Part shown: in pieces, positions 7,799-16,364 of the stretch | Layout: every line of letters begins with the position of its first letter | Numbering within the stretch: the first letter of the stretch is position 1 | Source: a virus | Length of the DNA stretch: 40,389 nt | Reading direction: 5' to 3' (one strand) | Virus record (IMG/VR): IMGVR_UViG_3300031885_000048 | Span: 1-40,389 of that record | Program-made: the position numbers and the translations under genes | The notes under the pieces: generated by a model | The model's input: the letters and a program-made list of their open reading frames with translations, nothing else | Database searches by the model: none | Told to the model about the DNA's origin: nothing

Positions 7799-9246
7799 CG
7801 TTATCAGTTCCCTATGTTGTCGGTGGGTACGTTTATAAAAGCACTGGCGTAATTGCTTCTGGAGCAAACGTCCATGCACAAGATACCACAACAGGTGGAA
7901 GTTTTGCGAATACAACCACAGATGGATCTGGTCGTTACCAGATCAACCTGCAAACCATAGCAATAGATGGTAACAATATCAGAGTTAACGCCTCATATCT
8001 TGGTGAGAATAAAGATAATACTTTTACTTTGAATATTGGGGATGGTGCTAAACTACTCTATCTCACACTTGAAGCAACAACAATATCAGATACTATTGCT
8101 TTAACAGAGAGCAATATTAAGAAACCCAGTCAGTTTTTATCAGACAGTTTAACAATCGCTGAAAGTAAATTAATGAAACCATATAGGAGTTTATCTGAGA
8201 GTTTAGGAATTATTGAATCATTGGTTAAACAACCCAGGTTATCAAAATCAGACATTCTTGCATTAATAGAAACTAAACAGGCGAGTTATATAAAAATATT
8301 AACGGATGCTTTGATATTAAATGAAACATTATCTAAACAACCAAGACTCAATAAATCAGACACTATTGCATTGACAGAATCTTTAAGGCAACGAATAAAC
8401 AGGACAACAACAGATATTCTTGCTTTAAATGAATCATTATTAAAAGCATATATAATCAGTATATCAGATAATATCATTTTAACAGATTCAGGAATAAGAC
8501 AAACCATTAATAGACAACTTTCTGAATCAATGATTTTAATAGAAAACATTAAAAAATATTTGAGACAAACATTATCAGATACTATTTTATTAGACGAAAC
8601 ACCACCTGGGGGACAAAATGCTTTTGCCTCAGACACTATCGCAATTGCTGAAACACTTAAACAACGGATAAACAGGGCAATATCGGATAATTTATCGTTA
8701 TCGGAATCAAAAATATTACTGGTTAGAAAACAGTTATCAGATATCATTATTTTATCAGATTTACTTGCAAAAACATTTTGTAAAAATATCGTTGATACAT
8801 TAGCAATAACGGATAGTTACAAGAGGAAGATATATCTTGGACTTTCAGACCCAGTCATAGTAACAGAAACACTTAAAAAAGGTATCAACAGGGCATTACT
8901 TGAACAACTAGGAATCATAGATGCAAAGAATATCAATATAAGAATAAATAAACTGGATACAATCGCACTCACAGAAACATTAAGAAAAATGGAAATAATA
9001 ACACTATCAGATACAATTGGTCTTAATGAGATACAGAAATTATCTATTTATAGAAACCTAACAGATCTCATAAACATTATAGAAAACCTATCAATATCAG
9101 CAAATATCGCAATGGTAGACGATAAACCCTACCTCTACATCGAAAACGAGGGAATCTATAAACTAATACCGATAAATAAAGAAATCTATAAACTCTTTAA
9201 CGATAATCAACAAAATTATAATATCAATAAAAGAAAAGGGAGTTGA
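7795..9246 (+). CDS. Fibre-like protein with about 19 tandem 18-residue repeats (483 aa)
   Basis: ATG 7795 overlaps the adhesin stop (ATGA); an in-frame ATG nine bases earlier is possible but too near its GGAG. Residues 1-90 look like a carboxypeptidase-regulatory or transthyretin-like beta sandwich (G-G-Y-V-Y ... G-x-Y-Q-I). Residues 97-439 are about 19 repeats of roughly 18 residues with the core L-S-D-T-I-A-L-T-E-S-L. A 44-residue tail follows. Such S-D-x-I-x-L-x-E repeats build extended fibres or stalks in archaeal and phage surface proteins. Together with the upstream adhesin it is probably a virion appendage. Confidence 0.72.
   Translation: MTLSVPYVVGGYVYKSTGVIASGANVHAQDTTTGGSFANTTTDGSGRYQINLQTIAIDGNNIRVNASYLGENKDNTFTLNIGDGAKLLYLTLEATTISDTIALTESNIKKPSQFLSDSLTIAESKLMKPYRSLSESLGIIESLVKQPRLSKSDILALIETKQASYIKILTDALILNETLSKQPRLNKSDTIALTESLRQRINRTTTDILALNESLLKAYIISISDNIILTDSGIRQTINRQLSESMILIENIKKYLRQTLSDTILLDETPPGGQNAFASDTIAIAETLKQRINRAISDNLSLSESKILLVRKQLSDIIILSDLLAKTFCKNIVDTLAITDSYKRKIYLGLSDPVIVTETLKKGINRALLEQLGIIDAKNINIRINKLDTIALTETLRKMEIITLSDTIGLNEIQKLSIYRNLTDLINIIENLSISANIAMVDDKPYLYIENEGIYKLIPINKEIYKLFNDNQQNYNINKRKGS
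8083..9111 (+). repeat. Degenerate 54-bp tandem repeats coding 18-residue units
   Basis: About 19 units whose translations share the core S-D-T-I-A-L-T-E-S-L followed by a basic linker such as R-Q-R-I-N-R. Some units are nearly identical at DNA level (near 8360 and 8630), pointing to recent duplication or recombination; others have drifted strongly. Confidence 0.8.
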
Positions 9247-9252
9247 TAAAAC

Positions 9253-10182
9253 ATTACAGTTTATGAAAGAAGCGAAACTTATGTTCACCGAGTGGATGTC
9301 AGAAGTCCAGATACACCAAGTATACTGACAAATGTAACCGATATGACATTCACTCTTTACGATCCCTGTAACTTCATAATAGTCAATGCACAAAGCATGA
9401 CAAGTGACGCTACAGGGAAATATTTTTACAAACACACACTTAGTAGTACCGCAACATATGGAAGATATAAAACAAGAGCAATCGCTACAGGTGGAAGTTA
9501 CGCAGTAATAGATAACGAATTCTTTGTCATGCCCTGGAATGCCGTCCTCGATATACGTACCACGATGGGACTCGGCACTGACGAAAAAAGCATAGATGAC
9601 GACGCAATCAACCATATAACATGGAATAGTTATCAATATGCATTAAGGGATATCTTTACACATCATTACGTGGAATCACCAAATCCTGATCCAACAAACG
9701 GATACATGTTCAATGGTACAAATACTAGTTTTAAAACCAAATATTACCCACTAGCGGATATTACTGGGGATGGGAATATCTGGGGTAGTGGCGACACAGT
9801 TAGTTGCGGATCTGATATAACTTGTTACTGGGTAGACAATAATGGTAGACATCAAGAAGGCAAAGTCAAAGTCATATCGCCACTCACAGGAGAAATAAGC
9901 ATCTATCAATACGATGGAACATCTGCAATACCACAGGATAACGAGGGTGTATATCTGGATTACTGGGTACGGAGTTGGAGATATGATGAATACCTGTTTC
10001 AACAAGCAGTAGTACGACTCGCCTGCCATGAGATAAGTAGACGACTTACAACACTTGATAAGGTTACTCTTGCGGATATACGAAATAATAACCCTATCAT
10101 TATGATTAACCCTAATCTTTTTATGAATGAATATCAACGATATATTAAAAGGAATAGGGAGATGGTACTCGGCGGAGTATAA
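9253..10182 (+). CDS. Head-tail connector/adaptor-like protein, possible ATT start (about 309 aa)
   Basis: The frame is open and clearly protein-like from 9250. The only standard start is GTG 9292, which would cut into a strand (I-T-V-Y-E-R-S-E-T-Y-V). ATT 9253 lies ten bases after GGGAG (9238-9242), so a non-standard start is plausible. Residues 1-95 resemble an Ig- or BppU-like beta sandwich. The middle (D-D-D-A-I-N-H-I-T-W-N-S-Y-Q-Y-A-L-R-D-I) and C-terminal helices (A-V-V-R-L-A-C-H-E-I-S-R-R-L) resemble gp6/gp15-type head-tail connectors. Position before the tail terminator-like gene supports this. The N-terminal fusion is unusual. Confidence 0.6.
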   Translation: MTVYERSETYVHRVDVRSPDTPSILTNVTDMTFTLYDPCNFIIVNAQSMTSDATGKYFYKHTLSSTATYGRYKTRAIATGGSYAVIDNEFFVMPWNAVLDIRTTMGLGTDEKSIDDDAINHITWNSYQYALRDIFTHHYVESPNPDPTNGYMFNGTNTSFKTKYYPLADITGDGNIWGSGDTVSCGSDITCYWVDNNGRHQEGKVKVISPLTGEISIYQYDGTSAIPQDNEGVYLDYWVRSWRYDEYLFQQAVVRLACHEISRRLTTLDKVTLADIRNNNPIIMINPNLFMNEYQRYIKRNREMVLGGV

Positions 10183-10187
10183 AAAAT

Positions 10188-10679
10188 ATGTTAACATATT
10201 ACAGTTTTGACCCACGATGGGATATACGGGAAACCATTGGTACAAAAATAGATTACAATACCGATGACGTAGATGAATATTGTTTACCCGTACTCGATGA
10301 TTACCGTGACACAATCTATGTACCACTTTTTACACCTGGGGAGACACAGGCAGAAGACCCACATCCTATGCCATTCATAGAGATGCTACTGGTTAGTTCA
10401 CCCGCACGGGTACATAATGCACAGGGGGATGTACGTGAACAGGATGCATACATTGATTTCAACATATGGTATACCAATACAGATAATATTAGCAGTGTTA
10501 GTTGGGGTAAAAAAGTCAGTGACAAAATCGTGAATAGCATAATGACTTATCGACATAGTGTGACTAGTACGCATTGGGTCGAGGTTGTTAATGATGGTCG
10601 GGAAATCATTGAGAACCCAACGGGCAAACAAATAGTTTTTCATAGGATTGTAGAGGTTTATGTTAAAAAATATGGATAA
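10188..10679 (+). CDS. Putative tail terminator/head-tail joining protein (163 aa)
   Basis: ATG 10188, five bases after the connector stop. Mixed alpha/beta protein opening with short strands; it has a central F-I-E-M-L-L-V strand, a D-F-N-I-W-Y strand, then a helix (K-K-V-S-D-K-I-V-N-S-I-M) and closing strands ending I-V-F-H-R-I-V-E-V-Y-V. That layout is that of tail-terminator proteins (gpU / gp17-like), which cap the tail tube. The gene lies exactly where such proteins are found, directly before the major tail protein. Sequence similarity to a named family was not established by eye. Confidence 0.6.
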   Translation: MLTYYSFDPRWDIRETIGTKIDYNTDDVDEYCLPVLDDYRDTIYVPLFTPGETQAEDPHPMPFIEMLLVSSPARVHNAQGDVREQDAYIDFNIWYTNTDNISSVSWGKKVSDKIVNSIMTYRHSVTSTHWVEVVNDGREIIENPTGKQIVFHRIVEVYVKKYG

Positions 10680-10685
10680 AAAAGA

Positions 10686-10713
10686 TTTAAATATAATAAT
10701 TTTGAGGGAGGAA
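10686..10713 (+). promoter_or_regulatory. Probable late promoter/leader of the major tail gene
   Basis: TTTAAATATAATA (10686-10698) is a TATA-like element, followed by AATAATTTTGAGGGAGGAA (10695-10713), almost identical to the leader before the protease-capsid operon at 1513. GGGAGG then sits about 12 bases before ATG 10724. Confidence 0.5.
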
Positions 10714-10723
10714 TAAGAAAAAA

Positions 10724-11596
10724 ATGGGACTCGGAATGCCGTTTCAAGGAACAATTGTATGGTTGCCAGAAGTAGTATATAGTTATGGTTCAACAGGAAT
10801 AGGATATCTACCAAGCGATAAAGTATATAATGTGAAAATGGACTGGGGGGATACATTCAAAGGACTCAGGGGTTTTAGTGAACCAAGTATATGCGGATGC
10901 ATTAGTACACCAAGTGACCCAACATTGCATATTGAATGGGTGACGCAAGAAGTAGCGTGTTCACTTGCATCAACAAGTGTCACTAGAACATCAACAATGG
11001 ATTTACCAAGTTTATTCTTTGATATAGGACTCAATACAAAAGGTGCTACTAAATCATATTACAAAGTCAGTGGTGCTAAATGTAAAACATTGAATCTCAA
11101 GAGCAGTACAGGCAATGAATACGTTTGGTCAGCAGATTATAGCGTATGCAGTATAACACAAGCAACAACCGCAACACTTACTGTACCAGCTCGTAGTTTT
11201 GCGTCGTTTGCTTTCTTCAACAAAGTAGGCAACGTCATAGGAAAAGATGGCAGTACAGCACTTGCAACAATAGTGGATAGTATAGATATCACAATCAATA
11301 ACAATCTGGTGGATTACTGGGATCACGATAGTCCATATAAACAAGCATGTATACCAGGAGCACTCGATGTCAGTGGTACAGTCGGCATTAGCGGAGATGA
11401 TGGTGGTAAAGTATTCACAGACGCAATCTATAACCAACTCACCAATATAGTGATAGATATGGGACTTACAACCTATGATGTTGTTACATTGTCACAGGTT
11501 CGTTGGGATAACAATAGCATCGAAGGAAATACTGCTAATGAAGGATTAAAGATACCTGCAAAATTCACTGCTAAAACATTCACAATAGCCTCATAG
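10724..11596 (+). CDS. Major tail (tube) protein (290 aa)
   Basis: Strong ribosome site GGGAGG about 12 bases upstream. The protein is beta-rich with long Ser/Thr/Gly-containing strands, repeated T-x-T-V-P-A and D-I-T-I-N-N patterns and a final A-K-F-T-A-K-T-F-T strand, typical of siphovirus tail-tube subunits. Context is decisive: it lies between terminator-like protein and the chaperone/tape-measure pair, has its own promoter-like leader and its own terminator. It holds six cysteines (for example I-C-G-C-I), paralleling the Cys-rich capsid protein. Its C-terminal part (residues about 215-290) may be a surface domain. Confidence 0.8.
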   Translation: MGLGMPFQGTIVWLPEVVYSYGSTGIGYLPSDKVYNVKMDWGDTFKGLRGFSEPSICGCISTPSDPTLHIEWVTQEVACSLASTSVTRTSTMDLPSLFFDIGLNTKGATKSYYKVSGAKCKTLNLKSSTGNEYVWSADYSVCSITQATTATLTVPARSFASFAFFNKVGNVIGKDGSTALATIVDSIDITINNNLVDYWDHDSPYKQACIPGALDVSGTVGISGDDGGKVFTDAIYNQLTNIVIDMGLTTYDVVTLSQVRWDNNSIEGNTANEGLKIPAKFTAKTFTIAS

Positions 11597-11625
11597 AGAG
11601 AAATTTGTTCTCTCTTTTTCTTTCT
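11595..11625 (+). terminator. Terminator after the major tail gene
   Basis: AGAGAGAA (11595-11602) and TTCTCTCT (11608-11615) form a perfect 8-bp stem with a 5-base loop, followed by T-rich sequence. It overlaps the tail gene's stop codon and would limit read-through into the less abundant tail genes. Confidence 0.75.
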
Positions 11626-11637
11626 ATTTTTTTTAGA

Positions 11638-11653
11638 TTCACCCTTCGGTGAA
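11638..11653 (+). promoter_or_regulatory. Hairpin in the leader of the tail chaperone gene
   Basis: TTCACC and GGTGAA pair around a CTTC loop. The 3' arm directly adjoins AAGGAT, the likely ribosome site for ATG 11669. It could protect the processed mRNA end or modulate initiation. Confidence 0.4.
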
Positions 11654-11668
11654 AGGATATAAAAACAT

Positions 11669-12073
11669 ATGAATAATAAATACAAATTTGATTGGGTAAA
11701 CAACGGAGAGGAATTCACTGCACCAAAAATAAGTGCAGAAATCGATTTAGAGATACTGGATTTTATGAGCAAACAATCAACCGATTTAAAAGATGTACAA
11801 AGGAATATTATAGATTTCATAGAAACAGTATACTTGGTATTCTGTCGGGTTGACAAAAATATTTCACGTGATACAATAAAACAACAACTCAGTGTACGAG
11901 AAATAGGCAACTTGGTATATTGTTTCAGGACACAAGATAACACTATCACAAAATGTCCGCACTGTGACAAACCACTAACATATAATGATATCTATCCCGT
12001 TAAGGTTGATGATAAAAATTTTCACAAAACCCAATCAAAAAAAGATACTATTGCGATGAAAAAAGAAAACTAA
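11669..12073 (+). CDS. Tail assembly chaperone, zero-frame product (134 aa)
   Basis: Lies between major tail and tape-measure genes, where long-tailed viruses keep the chaperone pair (lambda G/GT). The protein is mostly helical, with the region around residues 60-95 resembling chaperone cores, plus a C-P-H-C motif near residue 98 that could bind zinc. Near the end the frame contains A_AAA_AAA_G (12037-12044) in slippery phase. The -1 frame is open from 12016 to 12258, so a longer fusion of about 196 residues is expected in a minority of products. The chaperones coat the tape-measure protein during tail assembly. Confidence 0.75.
   Translation: MNNKYKFDWVNNGEEFTAPKISAEIDLEILDFMSKQSTDLKDVQRNIIDFIETVYLVFCRVDKNISRDTIKQQLSVREIGNLVYCFRTQDNTITKCPHCDKPLTYNDIYPVKVDDKNFHKTQSKKDTIAMKKEN
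12037..12044 (+). other. Predicted -1 ribosomal frameshift site
   Basis: A_AAA_AAA_G is in the correct zero-frame phase (codons 12038-12040 and 12041-12043 are AAA). Slipping -1 joins the chaperone to the 12079-12258 frame without any stop. A second A-run at 12059-12064 is preceded by G and is a weaker candidate. Confidence 0.65.
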
Positions 12074-12078
12074 AAAAC

Positions 12079-12258
12079 ATGATATTTGAAATGATGATTC
12101 AGACCAATAATAGTTACGATGATATACTCAATATGAGTATTAACGAGTTGGTGGAATTCTTTGAATACTATCGAGAGAGGCAGACTGGGACAGCAAAACT
12201 TACAGAACAACAGAAACAGATGATTGAACAAAACAAGATTGATAGAATGAGGAAATAA
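12079..12258 (+). CDS. Tail assembly chaperone, -1 frame extension (59 aa from its first ATG)
   Basis: No Shine-Dalgarno motif precedes ATG 12079 (the upstream bases are nearly all A), whereas the same frame is open back to 12016 and meets the slippery run. It is therefore best read as the T part of a G-T type fusion. The peptide is helical: an acidic N-terminal half (N-E-L-V-E-F-F-E-Y-Y) and a Gln/Lys-rich C-terminus, resembling the T domain that recruits the tape-measure protein. It ends five bases before the tape-measure start. Confidence 0.65.
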   Translation: MIFEMMIQTNNSYDDILNMSINELVEFFEYYRERQTGTAKLTEQQKQMIEQNKIDRMRK

Positions 12259-12262
12259 GAGT

Positions 12263-14401
12263 ATGGGAAAAGCGGTCGTTAACATAAGTGCGGAAGATCA
12301 TGCAAGCTCGGTAATCGATAATGTTGCAAAACGACTTGGCATATTCAGTCAACAGGGTATAGCGATGGGTATCGGTTTCGCAGCATTAACCAAAGGGATA
12401 CAATTCGCAGAACAAGCAATCAGTGCTATGATAGATTATATCGCAAAGGGTATAGAGATGAACCGTGAATTTGAACTCAGTATGGCACGTCTCTCTGTAT
12501 CAATTGTAGATTTCGACATGTCTATCGAAAATCTCTCCACAGATTTAAAATATATGAGTGTCATGTTTGGCACTGATTTAAATACATTGACTCTTGCCTT
12601 GCGTAATTTTACACGTGAAGGTTTTTCCGCATCTGAAGCTACCAAAATGCTTTTCCAAACTGAAAAATTTGCTATTGCAACAAATGAAGATTTAACTTCG
12701 GCGCAACATTCCGTCATTGAAACTATGGAAACTTTCGGTCTTGGTTCAGAAAGTACGAATTATATTATAGAAAAACTTAATCAGATAATTTCTAAAACAG
12801 GTTTAACATTAGCAGATATAAGTAGAATAATGGGACAATCATCTACAGTTGTTCAGGAGAGTGGAATTAATTTTGAAACATTTGCAAATATACTTTATAC
12901 ATTAGATGATAAGGGTGTAGGCACAAGACGGATGTTCACAGAATTAGAAGATACTATAAAGAATCTTAATAGCACTACCTTGAAGATTTTAGGTGTCGTA
13001 GATGATGTATCTACAAAATTTGAAACGATAACAGCTACTACTGCTTTTACAAAATTGAGTCTTGACAAACTCGCAGAACTTAAGGAAATGGATTTATCCA
13101 AACCTTTCGATATAAGTACATATTTTGATAAGGAAAAATGGGATAACGCTGTAGAAACTGTAAGACTTTTAAAAACAGAGGGTATAACAACACTTGAACA
13201 ATTTAATGCTTTGATGGCATCTAGCAAAGGTCCAGTATCTATTGGTGGTGAAAAACTTGTGCAAGAAGGTTTGGATATAACTAAACTTATCAGAATTATA
13301 TTAGCATATAATGATTGGACTGGACAAGCGACAGATAGTACCCAGGCATTAAAAGACGAGATAACAAAACTTGGAAAAGAAACTGATATTTATATAGCAA
13401 CTTTGGAAACTACAAATATTGCAATAGAGACAAATAAGGATAATATCGCTGATTGGATTAAAGAACAAGAAAAACTTACTACATTACATGGATTAAATGA
13501 AGACATCCGTTATATGGGGATGGGACTCGAAGATGCTAGTTATGCGGAAAAGATACATAATGTTGCAACAAAAGAACTAATTGATAGTATACGAGTTCAA
13601 CGTGAGGAAATAGATGCATTGAACGAAGCAAATTCGAGATATAGTCTAGAATCAAATAAGAATAATCTTGCGATAATGAAGATACAATACGAGGCAGATG
13701 GACAACGCCGTGGTCTTACTCGTGGACAACAACGGATGATTAAGGATTTGCAACATGCAGATATGGGTCTACGTATAAGTATGACAGAAAATCAACTCGC
13801 TATCGACCAGAAAACACTTGACCTTTCACCAGAAGAAAAACGCCTTAATCAACTCAGTATGTGGTATAATGAAGAAATCTATCTAAGACAGGACGCATAT
13901 AAGACTGAAATGATTGCATTAGACGAAAAGATTAAACTTGAATATGATAAGATGCAGATGAATTATAATAATGTAACAATGTGGAATAATAAACTTATAC
14001 AAAGTGATTTGGATGCATATGCTGCAAGAGTAAAAGTTTGGGAACAAGAACATGGTCAAAGTTGGGGACAGGTAGGAGTTGCTCCACCTGGTGTTCCAGC
14101 ACCACCTGGCTATACTCAATCATATCTTATAACACCACCAGAGGTTTATAACAGATCTCCGCTTCCAAAATTACAAATGGGTGGTTATATCCCTGAAACA
14201 GCCCCCTATCTTTTGCACAGGGGCGAGACTGTTATTCCTGCGAATAAAAACACAAGTAACAACAATACAATAAATATCGTTAATCATGTCAACGTCAATA
14301 ACAGTGGTGAAATTGACACAAATAAACTCTGTAGTGCAATTGCTACAGCAACAAGAGAAGGAATTTTAAAAACAAACATAAGCAGATATGGAGCACGATA
14401 A
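12263..14401 (+). CDS. Tail tape-measure protein (712 aa)
   Basis: Opens with a short strand, then a hydrophobic segment (residues about 30-60, G-I-A-M-G-I-G-F-A-A-L) and the TP901-type core: F-E-L-S-M-A-R-L ... L-A-L-R-N-F-T-R-E-G-F-S ... L-T-L-A-D-I-S-R-I-M-G. A long helical middle follows, then a Pro/Gly-rich hinge near residue 610 and an H-R-G-E-T-V-I-P-A motif typical of tape-measure C-termini. By the usual 0.15 nm per residue the tail would be about 105 nm. Position directly after the chaperone pair is diagnostic. It fixes tail length and is ejected with the DNA. Confidence 0.9.
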   Translation: MGKAVVNISAEDHASSVIDNVAKRLGIFSQQGIAMGIGFAALTKGIQFAEQAISAMIDYIAKGIEMNREFELSMARLSVSIVDFDMSIENLSTDLKYMSVMFGTDLNTLTLALRNFTREGFSASEATKMLFQTEKFAIATNEDLTSAQHSVIETMETFGLGSESTNYIIEKLNQIISKTGLTLADISRIMGQSSTVVQESGINFETFANILYTLDDKGVGTRRMFTELEDTIKNLNSTTLKILGVVDDVSTKFETITATTAFTKLSLDKLAELKEMDLSKPFDISTYFDKEKWDNAVETVRLLKTEGITTLEQFNALMASSKGPVSIGGEKLVQEGLDITKLIRIILAYNDWTGQATDSTQALKDEITKLGKETDIYIATLETTNIAIETNKDNIADWIKEQEKLTTLHGLNEDIRYMGMGLEDASYAEKIHNVATKELIDSIRVQREEIDALNEANSRYSLESNKNNLAIMKIQYEADGQRRGLTRGQQRMIKDLQHADMGLRISMTENQLAIDQKTLDLSPEEKRLNQLSMWYNEEIYLRQDAYKTEMIALDEKIKLEYDKMQMNYNNVTMWNNKLIQSDLDAYAARVKVWEQEHGQSWGQVGVAPPGVPAPPGYTQSYLITPPEVYNRSPLPKLQMGGYIPETAPYLLHRGETVIPANKNTSNNNTINIVNHVNVNNSGEIDTNKLCSAIATATREGILKTNISRYGAR

Positions 14402-14403
14402 AC

Positions 14404-14958
14404 ATGACAGATAATAGAGAATATCGAACATTCTACGGGGTATATCTTGATGATTGGAGTAAGACCTGGGGTACACTCGCAAACAACCACTTTTTCCTTG
14501 TAACGGATTATTTTCCTGTTGATGTATCCACAGTATCCTCAACGGGTTGGGGTAGCACCACGACCATATTTTTGTATCAACAAAACATTAAGAAGAAATA
14601 CATTATCGAGGGTGTAGCTTATGGTCAACTCACATTCTGCGCACCCGCAAGTAATTCTTTTGTCAGCGATTACCGTGTAACACTTATGCAGATAAACAGT
14701 AGCGGTAGCAATACAGAAATCGCTAGTACGGGAGTTATAACCATTAACGATAGTATTACTACCGCTATTTATAGTATTGTTTATCCGTTCTGGATAACTA
14801 TTTATGATAGCCCGAAAGAGATGGGAGAGAATGATTTGCTGGGTCTTAAAGTGCAATGGAATGTCGTCGGTGGGAGTGGTGTGACGGCTAAACTTAGTCA
14901 CTGGAACGACAACCAATACGAGGATTTGAAGATAACAATACCAATCATAAGAGAATAA
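14404..14958 (+). CDS. Hypothetical distal tail protein (184 aa)
   Basis: ATG 14404, two bases after the tape-measure stop. The sequence is almost wholly beta: many Thr/Ser/Tyr strands, Gly turns and two W-G motifs near the N-terminus, ending I-T-I-P-I-I. No transmembrane helix or enzyme motif. Position after the tape measure suggests a distal-tail or baseplate component, possibly with a jelly-roll fold. The product is unrecognised at family level. Confidence 0.65.
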   Translation: MTDNREYRTFYGVYLDDWSKTWGTLANNHFFLVTDYFPVDVSTVSSTGWGSTTTIFLYQQNIKKKYIIEGVAYGQLTFCAPASNSFVSDYRVTLMQINSSGSNTEIASTGVITINDSITTAIYSIVYPFWITIYDSPKEMGENDLLGLKVQWNVVGGSGVTAKLSHWNDNQYEDLKITIPIIRE

Positions 14959-14963
14959 TAAAG

Positions 14964-16364
14964 ATGGGAACATTCAATATAACACAGACACCAATCAGTA
15001 AGGATCTATACATTTATCCAGATGCAAACGATACAGTGCAACTCACACCGATAGGAGTTGCTAACAATTATGATTGTGTAAACGATACTGTTGGTGCAGG
15101 AGATGATGATACAACATATGTCTATACAGCCAATGTATCCGCAGTGAGTGACCTTTATACACTTACAGACCACGCCACAGAAACCGGTGCAATCAATAGT
15201 ATTACTCTTTATACAAAATGCAAGAGTCATATATATAACCCAGCGAGCAGCGCAACATATGAACTCCTATTAGGCATTAAAGACGCTTCAGCAGCCTATT
15301 ACACCTATTACAAGAGCAGTGAAACAAGTTACGGCACAAAGATATCGCCGACTACAGATTATCAGATATTTAGTTGTCTCTGGACTAGTAATCCAAGTAC
15401 ACAGAATAATTTTACTTGGACAGACACAGATAACCTACGGATGGGCATACGATGCAGTAGTCCATTAACAGGTGGTTCACCATTACAATTTGTACTATAT
15501 CCAAACGCAGTAGGAGATTTAACAGAATTAACCGCAGCAGGAGGAACAAATTATAGCAACGTAGACGACCCGATGGGTTCGCCAGATGAGGATACAACAT
15601 ACAATTATAGTAACGGCGTAACAGGTATAGTCAAGGTTGACCTTTATAATGTACCGAATCATACAACGGAGACAGGACCAATAGATAATGTCACAGTTTA
15701 TACCAGGGCAAAGACTGTTATGGATTATGCGACACAATTCGGTTATGAAGCGATTAAAGTTTGGGGAACAGGTGATTATGGCACAGTACATGATTTAACA
15801 GGTGGATATGTTGATTATAGCACAATTTGGACTAGTAAACCATCAGATAGTACAACTTGGACATGGAGTGATATAGATAATCTCCAAATAGGTTTTAAAG
15901 CATACCAGTTTTATGATGCCAGTCATATCTTTTTAACTCAATGTTACGGTATAGTGAATTATAGGCAAAGTATCAGTCCAGAGATTCGTACCACGCAATG
16001 TTTTGCCAAGATAAATTATAACCCTGGTAGTAGTACATGCACCCTGTTTAAACCCGAGAATTATAGTATTAGTCACCGGCGGGATGTTAAAAAAATCAAT
16101 ACATGGAATAATAGTCGTTATGTTTATGATTGTGGACGACTCGGTAAAACACTCAACATGAATGGATTACAATACAATACAATTAGTAGTGAGGCATCTG
16201 TTGCGTTGAGTTGTGTAAAGACTATGAAAGATAACGGTGTAAAAGTGACACTTAGCGGTTTCAATGATGATAACGTGAATGGTGACTGGTTTATTCGTAA
16301 CCTCAGTTTTGAAAAACAACTCCCGAATATGTATAATTGGAATATGGAGTTGGAGAAAGCATGA
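14964..16364 (+). CDS. Tail protein with duplicated beta domain (466 aa)
   Basis: Residues about 30-200 and 205-345 are two copies of one beta domain: each has N-Y-x-x-V-D/N-D ... D-D/E-D-T-T-Y, then V-x-L-Y, H-x-T-E-T-G-x-I, V-T-V/L-Y-T-x-x-K and a T-W-T-D/S-x-D-N-L strand. The last 90 residues form another domain ending G-D-W-F-I-R-N-L-S-F-E-K ... W-N-M-E-L-E-K-A, which recurs at the end of the next protein. The C-terminal motif suggests a component bound to the tail tip, with the duplicated domains exposed as carbohydrate- or surface-binding modules. Ends with an ATGA overlap. Confidence 0.7.
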   Translation: MGTFNITQTPISKDLYIYPDANDTVQLTPIGVANNYDCVNDTVGAGDDDTTYVYTANVSAVSDLYTLTDHATETGAINSITLYTKCKSHIYNPASSATYELLLGIKDASAAYYTYYKSSETSYGTKISPTTDYQIFSCLWTSNPSTQNNFTWTDTDNLRMGIRCSSPLTGGSPLQFVLYPNAVGDLTELTAAGGTNYSNVDDPMGSPDEDTTYNYSNGVTGIVKVDLYNVPNHTTETGPIDNVTVYTRAKTVMDYATQFGYEAIKVWGTGDYGTVHDLTGGYVDYSTIWTSKPSDSTTWTWSDIDNLQIGFKAYQFYDASHIFLTQCYGIVNYRQSISPEIRTTQCFAKINYNPGSSTCTLFKPENYSISHRRDVKKINTWNNSRYVYDCGRLGKTLNMNGLQYNTISSEASVALSCVKTMKDNGVKVTLSGFNDDNVNGDWFIRNLSFEKQLPNMYNWNMELEKA

